From Holacanthus passer (taxonomy: Eukaryota > Chordata > Actinopteri > Pomacanthidae): a DNA stretch of 64,000 nucleotides. Location: positions 186,001 to 250,000 of the forward strand of contig JAFREQ010000096.1 in assembly GCA_025331565.1 (NCBI GenBank). Direction: 5' to 3'. A program made the position numbers and the translations under genes. A model generated the notes under the pieces. That model saw only the letters and a program-made list of their open reading frames with translations. It was not told the DNA's origin and searched no databases. This document shows positions 48,401 through 59,829 of the stretch, piece by piece; position 1 is the stretch's first letter; the number at the start of each line of letters is the position of its first letter.

Positions 48401-49079
48401 GCTGATAAAGGGGCAGTCACAACAGGCCTCCGCCTTTCCTTCCCGTCCCCTCCCTCTCTCTCCCTTTCTGTCGCGCTCGCTCTCAACATTGCTCATGCCT
48501 TCCCCGTGAAATTCCGACTCTCTTCTCACACGAAAGGCTTTTATGTTCCTTGTCTTTCATGCCCCGGCTACACCTGCCTCACTTCCTCTTCTTCAGCCAC
48601 ACCGTTTGGCTCCCTCTCTTATTTACAGCTGCGGCGTTCAGCAGGGAGGGGAGGGGCAAGGCAGTGATGCCGACTCACTCCTCCGCAGTTTGACCGTGAA
48701 GGAGCTCCAATGGAGCAGTTGATGAATTAATTGCTTTCTTCATAGGTGTCTAAACAACTCGTTCACCTCCTCCTTCCATAGTTTCCCAGGAAGTCTTGGA
48801 GTCACAAGGTCTCTGCCTTTAAGTTACATACTAAGATGATCTATTATATTATCAGTTTTTTTAGCTTAATATTCAATGCTGATTTACATCCTCTGTTATA
48901 TAAGGAGCAATCTTCAGAGAGCTAATCACTCCATAATGTTCTCCAGAGTTTTGCCAGCAATCGTTTTACCAGAGTAGCTGTCATATTTTTCAAATGGCAC
49001 AGATCTCATTTAGGAATCAAACTCTTCCTTTTTATTTCTACCGGTAACGTCTGTGACTCATCCAACTGAGGAACATGAT

Positions 49080-49460
49080 ACGCACATTTGTACAGTGAAT
49101 TATTGCCCATAAGGTAATTATCAAATGAGACCGTGAGCTGAGACTTCCATTTGTGTTGATCAGTTTCACGATCCATCAATTCCTATCGAGTTATGACATT
49201 TGAATTGACCCCGAGGGGCGGACGGTTTGAAGTGCAGACACATTCGTATCGGCCAGACAGCTCAGCGGCATTTCGGCAGCCGACTGTCCATCACTCACCG
49301 GCCAATTAAAGGTATTCATGTGGCCACAGGAAACAGTCACGACCAATTAGCATTTGATCTTACGTTCTCGTGCGCACACATACACTCAAAGCACCGGGCG
49401 CCAGGAAGCGATTACACCTCCAATGGCGGTCATGTCCTATCCAGTCATCTTCATGCCATG
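49080..49460. promoter_or_regulatory. Candidate conserved non-coding block
   Basis: About 380 bases of non-repetitive sequence with paired homeodomain-like sites (ggtaattatcaa, ggccaattaaagg, gaccaattagca), balanced composition and few homopolymers. Conservation cannot be tested here. Confidence 0.22.
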
Positions 49461-50514
49461 AGTGATGGATGGACTTCCTCTGTCATTTAAGGTCTGCTAA
49501 TGTCACACACATGCACGAACACACACACGCCCTCCCTCCCTACTCGTGCCTTTCCTTGCCCCCTCACGCATTTCCCACTAAAAACCCACACAGAGCGTGA
49601 CCTCTGCTTTCCAGACGGAGAAGGTTAAGTGTTTCTTGTCTGAGGATGTGCGGAGGGCCGGACGAGCCAAGAGTCTAACCTTTCCCAGTCTGCCAATGGC
49701 TCTCATCTGGAGCCATGGTGACCTAGCCTTTTCCCCAGCCTCCAGCTGGGAAAATGTTAAGAATTTACAAAAAAGTATAGCAGAGTTCACAGAGTGTTCA
49801 GCAGTAAATACACCAACACTCTGCAGTTCAGGGTATCAAAACATTTTTTTCACTCACATTAAAACCTCTAATCTCACAGGATCCAAATGATCCAACATGA
49901 ATTCAAATGCATGCGTGCACATTAATTCTTTACACATTGATATGCATTGAGTGTAAAAGGGAAAAGGCACAAAATGCTAATTAAAGCTGTACATTTTGAA
50001 CGGGCATAGTTTTCCACCAGTGTCTGTTACACTGGATTATCCACACACCTCGCTGTGCTCAGCTTTCATTGGAACTACTGTGTGTAAATGCAGTGAACTG
50101 GCCCTTTTTGTACGAGCGTTCCAACATTGATACTGTCCCACGTGTCCTTACATCCAAAGCATTTTATTAACATGAAGGACAGAGGGTGGAGGAGTCTCTG
50201 TCACACAGTTACTGATGTGGCTTTTTTTGCTCTGTATATACTTTATGCACACACACAGAGACAACATACAAACAACCCTCCTCAATGGCAGGGTGCGAGA
50301 CCGAGGCGTGCAGCCCAGTGGTGTCGTTTAATATTAATGGCTTCCCTGACAGAAGTGGGAAGGGAAGAGAAAAGACAAGACAAATTGCCGGGGGTGAGGG
50401 TTTTTTTTGCGTGGAATTGCTAAAATATGCCACATATCAGACTGCAAACAATTAAAGGGAAGCCCATATTTCACCAGGCGGCCCCTGGACGGCGCAGCAC
50501 TCACGCTGTCGGAA

Positions 50515-50990
50515 AAACCTCTCCTTCCCCGTTCGCTCTCTCTCTCCCCCTCCTTTTCTCCCAGACGCTGCTCACTCTCTCTTTATGCCTTCCCTCTCTC
50601 CCCGTTGTCTTTCTCACAGTTTCTTTTTTCTTTTCATGCTTCTTCATACCTTCTCCCTGTCGCTTATTGCTTCCATCCCTTGATCTCAGTCTTCCTCGCT
50701 TTCTCTTTATTCTGCCTTTCCTCCCCTCTTCTCTTTATTTCAGTCCTCCCTTAACTTTCCTGTTATCTATATACATACCCCACATTCTTTTATTATTCTC
50801 CTCCTCCTCCTCCTTGCCGTGCTTTCATCCTTTTCTTCTTCCTTTCTCTAACTCTCTCCCTCTTCTCTTCTTCCTGCCTCCTTCTCTTTGTCTCATCTTA
50901 TTCCATTCCTCTCCCCGTGTCCTTCCCTCTTCCCTCCTTTCCTCGCGCTCCCCTCCCTCTCTCCTCTCTCCTCTCTGTCGCTGCCTCTTT
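50515..50990 (+). repeat. Long pyrimidine-rich domain
   Basis: About 475 bases nearly all C and T on the sense strand without a pure dinucleotide core. The 202-residue Ser/Leu/Phe/Pro-rich open frame over it comes from composition and is not a gene. A shorter similar tract lies at 52190-52450. Confidence 0.8.
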
Positions 50991-51469
50991 TGTCTGACTG
51001 AAGCATCAGTACTCGGGGGACTGGCCAGACGTTGATTAAGAAAAGCTTTCCATATCTGCTCTCTGCTCCCCTGAGAACAACCTGTTGTGCATTCATACCT
51101 GTCTGTCTGCCTCCATCTCGCCTCCTCCAGGTGTTAAATTAGAGTCATTTAAAAAGGGAATTAAAATGATTCTCAGGCAACAAGGTGTTGCACATTTTCT
51201 CATGCAGAAGTCACTCGATCTGGTTTGGATTTAGTCAGCAAGTGCAATAACATTCTTTGACTTTAATTTTTTTTTTCCTGTAAAATTGAGTTAATGCAGT
51301 CTCAAGACTTAGATATCAAAATAGGAACTAGCAGATGAATCCTCCACTCGCATCTTCCTCCTTACATTATTAATACGTTCTAAGTGAAGCATTTTTAACT
51401 TCGATTAGTGGAGCTTTCGTAGCTGCACTTTTATCTCTCACACTCTCCCCATCTTTTTTTAGCCCCATC

Positions 51470-51720
51470 ACTGCTAATATCAGCCATTAATGGAAGCTGA
51501 TTTGGGCCAAATTGCTGGTATGTGGTGCTGGGCATATGGAGAGGAGGTCAGATAAAGAGATTTAATTATGCCCGGTGGGGAAAACTCAGAACCTGCTGGC
51601 AGTTTTCATTATCGAACCGAGGCGGGGCTTTCGGCAAAGGGGCCCAGATTGGCCGGTAGCGCCGTCGATCAGGGGGTTTCAGTGGCCCGGCCTGACCTTG
51701 TTGTTGGGTGACAGTCTGCT
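51470..51720. promoter_or_regulatory. Candidate conserved non-coding block
   Basis: Complex, non-repetitive sequence with cagccattaatggaagctga, gataaagagatttaattatg and a GC-rich 3' half. It stands out against pyrimidine-rich sequence on both sides. Only a candidate. Confidence 0.22.
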
Positions 51721-52908
51721 TGTAGCCTGATCCTCAGTTCCACCAGGAAACCACACCAATTTTAAAGAGCGCTTGTTTTCTATTTTTTGCCCTGAATGTT
51801 ATTCTGTCTATTTCAAGCCTGGAATATTTTCCGACTAGTCTCACCGTGAAGCAGCGCCGCGTTGCCAGAACAGGAGAAGGAGGCACCGTGTTACATCACA
51901 ACTCTCTATAGTGTTAATCTCTCTTCTCTGTGTCTCCCATTTCCGTCTCCGTCTTCTCTTCGGTTTGTTTCTCTTTCGCCCTCCCTCTATCTGTTTCCCT
52001 CTTTTCTCTCTTTACTGCAAACTCTGCTGGGATATGTGCGCTCCTCTCCAAATACATACAGAGCAATCTAATTACTGCGATAACATTTCTGCTTGGCTGA
52101 TTAACTGTTCTCCCTGTGCCTCTGAACGCAGCAGCATTGCTTCTATATATTCCTAAGCTCCTTATTCCTCCCCAGCCGAGCTGCACTTTCACGGGAGCTT
52201 TGGCTCACCCATCCATCTCTCTTCTTTTCTCTCACTTTTTTCCCCCCTTTCTCCCTTTCTTCTCCGGCTGTTTCTTATTCTTAGTGTCTCTCGTTTATTC
52301 TCCAAGGCAGATAGGCTCTTTAGCCAGCACTCACTTTTCCTGGCTTGCTCATTTAATTCCTTTTTCCTTACTCATTCTTTTTTTGCTTTTCTCTTCTCTT
52401 CTGCCCACTCTGCTTCTTTTTACTTCTCTATCTTACCCTCATCCATTCAACAACAAGGCGAACAGGGTATTTGGACTGTTTACTCACTTGCTTTGAGCAA
52501 TTGGCCGCCTTCTTCTTCCTTGGAACATATTAAGCAATGCGAAAAATCTCTGTGCTCTGTCGTTGCAGCCATCATATTCATTTGTATTAACCAAAAATCT
52601 GAGCAGTTATAGAGTTCACAGAACTCAGCATGACAGGCTTTTAAAGCTCATGATGCTTCTAACCAATGCATTAATGTAGACAAGCAGCTGTGATGTGAGC
52701 ATCACTGTTCACATACTTGACTGTGTAAGTATAGCTGGGCAGCAGGTCAGGGACAAATTCTCAACACTTCTGGTTTTGATCATGGCAGAATAAGTTTCTT
52801 TTCAAAACTTCCCGCAATTGTTTTGTCAAAGTTTGTGCTGACTTTGTGGACAAGTAACATTAATTTTCTGAGAAAGCACCACATAGTTGAAATTACATCA
52901 GCGGTTTA

Positions 52909-53180
52909 ACCAGAACTAAGAGGTGTAACGACATTACATCTGTTTTAGCCTCTTTACACCGGCTCCCAGTGTGATTTTGGATCGAATTTAAGCTCTTACT
53001 GATTTTAAGGCTCTTAATGGACACCTCATTTTCTAAATGTTTATCCCATACGAGCCTGTATGTAGCGTGAGATCCTGAGAGCTTTAGTCTTTTTGACTTG
53101 AGTCTTGGCCTTAAAACTAGAGGGGACAGTCTTTGCAGTCAGGGTCCCAAAACTCTGACTGATTCTTTTTGTTTTTTGGA
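52909..53180 (+). mobile_element. L2/CR1/Rex-like LINE ORF2 3' remnant
   Basis: Read on +, 52909 onwards gives TRTKRCNDITSVLASLHRLP, then V, a stop, and FWIEFKLLLILRLLMD, the diagnostic C-terminal region of L2/CR1/Rex1-type LINE proteins (LHWLPV followed by RI(D/E)FK(I/L)LLL in intact copies). About 100 bases later, after a frameshift, FAVRVPKL matches the family's final AV-P-LW motif. With at least one stop, a frameshift and no 5' part, this is a dead 5'-truncated copy. Confidence 0.85.
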
Positions 53181-54020
53181 CTTGATTGGAGTTGACTCTT
53201 AGTATATGGTGTTTTACTAAAATTTGTTTTGCAGGTTTTAGTCTGATCCAGTTAATCAACATTTCTTTCAGTCATTACTTCACTTCATTTGTGGAGCACT
53301 TTATTGTTCTCTTCCTTTCTTTTCCTCTTATTTAGTGTGCTATCTTCCTCGCTCCATTTCTCCTTTCCTCTCTTTTCAAGGTAGACAGGATGCTAAACTG
53401 GAGTTGAGCCCTTCATGCTCTGCTGTGCTGTTGTGTCTCTCAGTTTGTGTTGCGCTTTGACTTGTGTGTGTTTGTGTGTGTGTGTGCCTCACCTCAAACA
53501 CTGTATGGCAAGGTGTTTGCGAGTTTCATCAAGTGTGCGAGTGTGTGAGCTCACACACATAATGTACACGTACACACACGTCAATTAAATCCTTGTCCCA
53601 GTCCTGAAAACACGACTTCCTCCACACACGCACACACACGCACACACATCCACAGTGCCAGACAGCATTCTCACATCCCTCGTTATGCCTGGCGATAACC
53701 AACCACCCACTGACTCCCTGCTGCACCAGATAGGAAAGCTTATTAAGACTACACTCACTCAACTCGTACCGCACACCGTCAGAGCTGTTGTCACAATTGC
53801 AGAAAACAAAGCGCCCCTAAGGCTGAGGACGGAGGCAAAAAGAGATGATTTCTTGAGAGATTTCTGGAGAACAGGCCGACGTGACTCTGTTCAGTCTGCA
53901 GACAGATGAAATATTTAGTTTGTGGCTGCAGAAATCTGGCGCATTTTGTTAAGAAAATTATGTGTAATAGTTAAGTTTGTCATATAGAGTAAGCTCTTTC
54001 TCTCTCTGGGCCTCTCCCTC

Positions 54021-54215
54021 CCGCCCTGGAGGGCTAATTGCACAGGTCAGATTGGTGACATCACCACACCGGCTGGCTCTGATCTCCATGTTACATATAG
54101 AGCCTCATTAGAGCACGGCTAACTGAGCGCCTGCACAACGTCCCCCTCTCCCCCTCCACTGCAGTAATGAAAATGACAGTAGCCGTAGTAATTACAGTCA
54201 GTCCAGTTTCTTAGC
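54021..54215. promoter_or_regulatory. Candidate conserved non-coding block
   Basis: Non-repetitive sequence with ggctaattgcac and gtagtaattacagtc homeodomain-like sites and several GC-rich phrases. Composition only; not tested. Confidence 0.18.
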
Positions 54216-55942
54216 AGCCGCTCGCTGCGTTTGTCCAAATCAGGGTGTTGATTTTGCGAAGCGAGGTAGTCATCGTCCATGATGGCTGTCTGGAAAGAGG
54301 AGGAAGAAGAAGGAGGAGAGGCTCTTTAAGAAGTAGATGAACAAATTAGTTTCAAAAACATTATGCTTCAAAAAGGACAAGGAAAAGAGTCCAGTGCAAA
54401 CCGAGGCGCTGTCTCCTCTCAGGATCCCGGGCCTGCAGAGGTGAAGCCAGGACGACGGGGGGCGTCGGGGAAATGATGACAGTGACACACTAATAATGGT
54501 TCCCAGTAGCTCCTGTGACAGTGGGGAGTGTGTTAAATGGGACACCGGAGCAGCCTGACTCACCAGGACCCCCTACTTCCCCCTAATGAGAGTTTGATGG
54601 AGTGGTTATGTTGGTAGATAATGCTAAGTTAATGAGATGTCCTATTCCATGAGACTGTTTGCAGTTCCCTACAGAGTTACTGTGTGTGTGTTGCCTGTGT
54701 TGATGTATATTGCTGTCTCCTTGAGTGTGTGTGGCTGCTTACCTGCGTTTGTGAGCAATATATTGGTTTCGAGATTACTGTGTGTGTGTATGTGTGTCAG
54801 AGTTACTTTGGTTTATAGAGCTGTTTTTATAGGCTTGTGTTTTTGTCCCTGCGTGTGTTTGTGCATTTGCTTACCTCCGCTTGGCCGTACAGTATAGTTC
54901 TGTCATTTATTTTTTCATCCAGCAGCAGCCCAGAACTCGACAGGAAATTAACTGTCAGATTTCTCAAAGAGTGACAGAGCAGAAAGTGTCCTAAGAAGAG
55001 ACGGAATTAATAAACGAAACAAAGAACAGAGAGCGAGTAATGAAAAAAAAATAGCCAAGAGAGAGAAAAGGGAAGCAATGAGACGTCGTTAGGAAACAGT
55101 GGGCTCACCGCAATGGGAAAAGATGGGAGTTTTGGCGTTGAAGAAGGGATAAGATAATGGGCGAGGGTGGGATAACCACCTCCCTCATGGCAGGTACATG
55201 TCTCTAATTGGGATTCCCACTTCCATTCTGCGTCTCGCCCCCCTTCCTTTTCCTTCCATCTCCTCTCAGACAATGCAATGAGAAAAAGAAGCTTTCCTAA
55301 TTAATGCAGATATAATGATGGGTCCAACTGTGGACCTCTGCCCCCTCTGAATGTTGATTAAGGCGCTCTGTGTGTGTGTTGGTGTGTGTGTGAAGGTGGA
55401 GCTTATCTTGCAGGCAGCTCAGCCAGATAAACCCAGGATTTTGGATAATCACATATTTACCATATGTATAATATAATTATTTGTCTATTGATGCATACGA
55501 AGATTAATAGTGCTAATATTGCTTTCATACAATACTGAATCCTATATGGTTATCACTGAGGTAATTGGTAGTCTGCTTTTGGCTCCGGCATGATGTGGGA
55601 GTACTTAGGAAATCAAAATAGTTCCAAGAAAGAAAAAAAAAAATCTGCAGAAAAAAGATGCTGCAGCAGCGCCCACACTGTTTCTGTGGCAAGTGATCTC
55701 TAGGAAGTGAGGTGAAAAGACGTTACAGCGACAAGAGCTTAGCACCAGTGACATCACCTGAAGGTAGAATAAAGATAAAACAAGGATGTTGCAGACAACG
55801 GATTTAAACCTCCAAAAATGGCTCAAAGATCAGGGTGAAGCTGTAACGAATTACACTTTTGCCCAAAGGGGCCCTCCACTGATTTTACACATCACGATCA
55901 GTTTAACAGCAATGGTTAACACGACTCAGCCTGTGATGATGT

Positions 55943-55967
55943 CTTGACATAGAGGAGCTATGTCAAG
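55943..55967. repeat. Perfect 10-bp hairpin with 5-base loop
   Basis: cttgacatag (55943-55952) and ctatgtcaag (55958-55967) are exact reverse complements around the loop aggag. It lacks a following T run in either direction and is not a known RNA structure. Confidence 0.6.
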
Positions 55968-57492
55968 TCTGAGAGCGACGTCATCAGGGTTATTTCGGTT
56001 GCCGCTTAAAGGCCCCCGCACACCCACACAGGCATTTTCATTTGTTATGGCTTGAAGCTGAGTGGAGCTTCACTGGAGTTAAGTGAGGTCACCTGACTCT
56101 TTGTACTAATACAATACTTTGTGCAATTTGTGCTGCCGTAACAGTCTGTACTCACTCTCACAAACAATTAAAACAAGTGTGGGTTTACCGTGGGTAAGCA
56201 GGAAAATCAGACGTGGGCATTTGCCAGGTAAGTGAGTTGCATTTTGGAAAGTGTAGTATCCATTGTTTTGGAGTTTGAACCATACTAGAGTCTTAAAATT
56301 GTGATACCTGGGCTTCTTCTGCTTGTGCTAAAGATTATTGTGTAATCAGCAGGGTGTGCAGGGCCTTTAGGGGCGTGGGTAACAAATTAGCACTTATGTG
56401 ACGTTCCATACTAATAAAGTGCACACCTGCAGCTTCATTTGACGCACCTGTAGGAAGCACTTGAAGCATCACACAGTCAGAAGGAAGTAGTCAGAGTATT
56501 GTAGCAGGGATGTGTCTATGTGCTTCTGTGGGCGTTTTGTTGAGCGTCATACCCTAAGTTGTACAGCAAAACTAGCACAGACAGAGCACAGTCTGCACAG
56601 AGAGGAGGTCTAATCAGCCAATGTTAGGTGAAAGCTGTGCCTGTGTGGGTGGACCGTGAACGTTTCTTGAGCTTTAAGTAAATTCCTTACTATCTAGACT
56701 TTCTTCCATGGGGCCAAGAAGACTCCTAAAATAGGACATACAAACAGAAAGTGACTATATAAAGATCATTTTGATTGGTCAACTCTCTGTACCTTCTTGA
56801 CAGCAAAACATAAGCAGTGTGAATAGCTGCCTTGCTGTTGGCAATGTTAACACAAACAAGTATAAGTGAAGTAGGCAGATTAGCTAAAAACAACACTAAT
56901 TGCTTTGCAGGATGGTGCAAGGCCATCGTGGCATCGCTGTCCAGGTTTCAGCCTAGCTCTGATGCCACGTGCTGCTCTTGGCCAGGCCCGGCAGGTTACC
57001 ATTCAGGCCACGTATCTGCCTGTAGCAGTAATGAGAAGTGCCTCGCCGTTAATGAGATAAACACAGACATTAGATTGGCTCAGCAGGAGCTCGGAGGAAA
57101 AGCGAGGGCGAGAGGAAAAAGAGAAGTAGGTTGGTGGGTGAGACGGAGGAGGCGAGAGAGAGAGAAGGGAGATGAGAGAGGGTGGTGGGTATGGTGAGAA
57201 AGATGATGTGAAGGAGCGATAGAAGAATATGAAATATTTACGGGAAAAGGCTGGGTTAATTTCTTGAAAGTGTGAAGTAGAGCTTCATTATAACTGGAAC
57301 AGAGGTGACAAGTATTTTGCCTGTAAAACGATATTATGAGCGCTCCAGAATGATAATGATGGTGATGGTCGTAATGGCAAAGTTGATAAGAAAAACATAA
57401 CATACTGTGGAGTAACAGCTATTTTATTGGACGAAATGCTCAAATATTCATGCTCCATATGCTGTGCGACAACTGTACCCCTTTTTCATGTG

Positions 57493-57493
<1 letters not shown>

Positions 57494-57562
<69 letters not shown>
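57494..57562 (+). repeat. (CA)n microsatellite, long
   Basis: About 68 bases of uninterrupted CA, 470 bases before exon 13. CA tracts in pre-mRNA are known hnRNP L sites, so an effect on exon 13 use is possible (inference). Confidence 0.97.
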
Positions 57563-57565
<3 letters not shown>

Positions 57566-58033
57566 GGACATACTCACACCGCAGATTGCCAGTGCCTGCT
57601 GTGACATTATAACCATATCTATCATTAAGCAGTCTTTTTCCAGGCAAAGCCGCTAATGAACGCACAGGAGTGAGAATGAGTTTGTCAAGCGGTGGGCGAG
57701 TGTGCGTGTGCGCATCAAGTGAAGTGAAGGTGAAGTGTGTGTGCGGCGTTTGCATGTTGTGTGAGTTAAAGAGCCTCTTTTACCAGCTCGTGCAAGCTCC
57801 GTTGCCTGAGTGAATTTTATTGTTTCATCATAAAAGTCTCCTAAAAGAGATTCATTAGAGCGCATGAACCTCACCTCCAAAATAGAAGTGCATTTGTCAG
57901 CATGCAGTATTATCTACCTGAGGTTTTAAGGTTATAGAGATGAACAGGAAGTTGCAGGGATAACACAAACAGAAACCTTAAGGTCATTTGAAACTCACCT
58001 TGTTGCATCTGTGTCCCTTTTTGTGTCGTCCAG

Positions 58034-58144
58034 GTTTGGTAAAAAGAAAGATGACAAGAGCAAAGACGCTGCCAAAGCCTCCAAAAGCAAACTGGAGGCC
58101 CTGAGTGAAGAGGAGCTGGACAGGATCCCTGACAACAGAGACGG
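58034..58144 (+). CDS. pard3b: pard3b exon 13 of window: FGKKK block
   Basis: This exon completes codon 677 (Arg) and encodes residues 678-713: FGKKKDDKSKDAAKASKSKL, EALSEEELDRIPDNRD and two bases of a glycine codon. The R-FGKKK start matches Par3 proteins exactly across the exon 12/13 junction. After EEEL the family normally has a charged helical stretch (MK.ERERI-AK..E-RE.QAR); here there is only DRIPDNRDG before exon 14. The acceptor is gtcgtccag and the donor CGG followed by gtatga, phase 2. Confidence 0.93.
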
Positions 58145-58475
58145 GTATGAATCAGACGTGGGTGGAATACAGCGCCGTGTTGGTTTTTCACAGTTTGTGT
58201 GAGAAGTGTCAAAAGCGAGGGATTTACAACACAGGAAAGCGCTGAAAGAGCCAGAAAGTTCACACAATCACAGAAGAGCATTTGTCAGTGTAGTAAAGTG
58301 CTTTGATTGACAACTTACCTGATGCAGCAACATGCACCCACCTGGTCTTCCAAAACAACTGCGCAGTTGAATGCTTGGCACAGCTGTCTGTAATAGCACC
58401 AGACTCAAACTCTGAGGTGAAGAATGCATGTATTTATATTATCCCCATGTGTAATTGCCTCCTCCCCTCTGGCAG
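58145..58475 (+). other. Short intron between exons 13 and 14
   Basis: A 331-bp intron. I looked in it for the missing charged helical segment of the family and did not find it in any frame. The acceptor is gcctcctcccctctggcag at 58475. Confidence 0.85.
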
Positions 58476-58766
58476 CTACGAACCGCGCTATGCCGAGATC
58501 CACTCTGGCCACGTCACCCCGGACCCAGCCTCCCTCCCTGACATAGAAGACGACGACAGCGACCCCAGCTACGCCCGCATCAACAACTTCCGCCAGCCGC
58601 CCTCGCCCCAGACATTTATCAGTCGCACGCCCTCCCCTGCAGCGCTGACAGGAGGGCCTAACATGCTTCAGGTCTCCTCCGAGGAGCTGGATGGGCTCTA
58701 CGCCAAGGTCAACAAGTCCAGGCCCCCACCTGCTCTGCAGAACCAGCATCAAACACAGGCAGACAG
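58476..58766 (+). CDS. pard3b: pard3b exon 14 of window: YAEI/YARI/LYAKV block
   Basis: This exon completes codon 714 and encodes residues 715-810. YEPRYAEIHSGHV is followed by DIEDDDSDPSYARINNFRQP and ends ELDGLYAKVNKSRPPP with a Gln-rich tail. DP-YAR(I/V)N-F and LYAKVNK are close to PARD3B. Three tyrosine motifs of form Y-A-x-(I/V) lie at residues 719, 746 and 789. The middle holds SP/TP sites (PPSPQTF, SRTPSP). The donor CAG followed by gtgaga leaves phase 2 (probably Arg), so at least one further coding exon, expected to start DRIQKLR-like, lies beyond the window. Confidence 0.96.
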
Positions 58767-59829
58767 GTGAGAGAGGGGAGGGAGGGGCTTCATTTATATA
58801 CACCCGAGGACCCAACTTCTGCTGGTTCTCTCCTGCTTTGACCTCACAAGTATTGTCATGCATATGTGTTTGTTTTTAAATGTGCAGCATTTGCATCTGC
58901 AGTTCTGTGTAGGTACACGCAGCACACAAGGTCACGGGCCATGGCTTGACCAGGATGAGCGCGGGAGTATTTGCACATATCTACATTCACGGTCTGCCAA
59001 GCCAGGAAAATGCATAAAACATGAGCGCCTGCTTACACTGTAGTTACACACTCATACGTGCACACACACCCACACACACTTTTACAGTAATGCCATGAAT
59101 GATTTATGTAACTCTTCTGTTATGTTTGCGATCATTTTGACCTTTGTAAATCTTTAAACTCTCTAAAAACACGATGATCATCTCTGTTTGATAATTACGC
59201 TTTTTCCATTATATTCATTGCAAGAACTCGGCAGTGATATGCACAAAAAGTTTGTTCGGGGTCAGTTTTTACTGCCAAGCATAAAATATGGAGAAATATT
59301 AATGTTTTGCATCTTTTTCTTTCCTTTTAAGAATTTGCTAATGGCTCAGTTAGGAGGCCCGTTCCCTTCACTACTCCCACACCTATGCTCTACAAACACA
59401 TCCTCTCTCCCATCGTCTGATTTTCTTGCCCACACGCCTAAGACGTACACACACACACAAATATATACAGGGTCCAGGTGCAGCAGGATACATCCCAGAA
59501 AGCACAAGGTTGTCTCTGCTCTGCCCTCCCTTCAATTTAATGTTTGAATTTCAAGCCACCACACTTCCCAGACCACCAGCTGTATCCTTGTCTGTTCACA
59601 CTTAGCACTATAATGGGCAAAGTGTGCCAGCTCCTGATACAGATATGAACGCGAAATGAATATGTCTGGAATTACTTTAGACAATCTGAGGTGCCCTACA
59701 ATGAATAATATATATGAAAGCAATGATGTTAAAAAGTGCTGTGTTTGCTCTGCACACATTCGTTTTAAAATAATAGAATGACTATTTGTGTAGAAGTGGT
59801 AGCTCTCAACTTTAATTTAAGGGTATTAG

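Larger units (their letters stand above)
42201..58033 (+). other. Intron between exons 12 and 13 (15.8 kb)
   Basis: The largest intron, with few simple repeats in its first 8 kb. It holds candidate conserved blocks at 43990-44330, 49080-49460, 51470-51720 and 54021-54215, inverted-repeat arm 2 at 45360-45465, a GC-richer patch at 45940-46150, a pyrimidine-rich domain at 50515-50990 and another at 52190-52450, a LINE remnant at 52909-53180, a perfect hairpin at 55943-55967, a purine-rich patch at 57095-57190 and a CA array at 57494-57562. No exon is recognised. The acceptor is ttttgtgtcgtccag. Confidence 0.8.

Noticed and set aside
50427..51035. 202-residue Ser/Leu/Pro-rich open frame
   Set aside because: It comes from a pyrimidine-rich tract that lacks stop codons by composition. 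There are no splice signals or family similarity.
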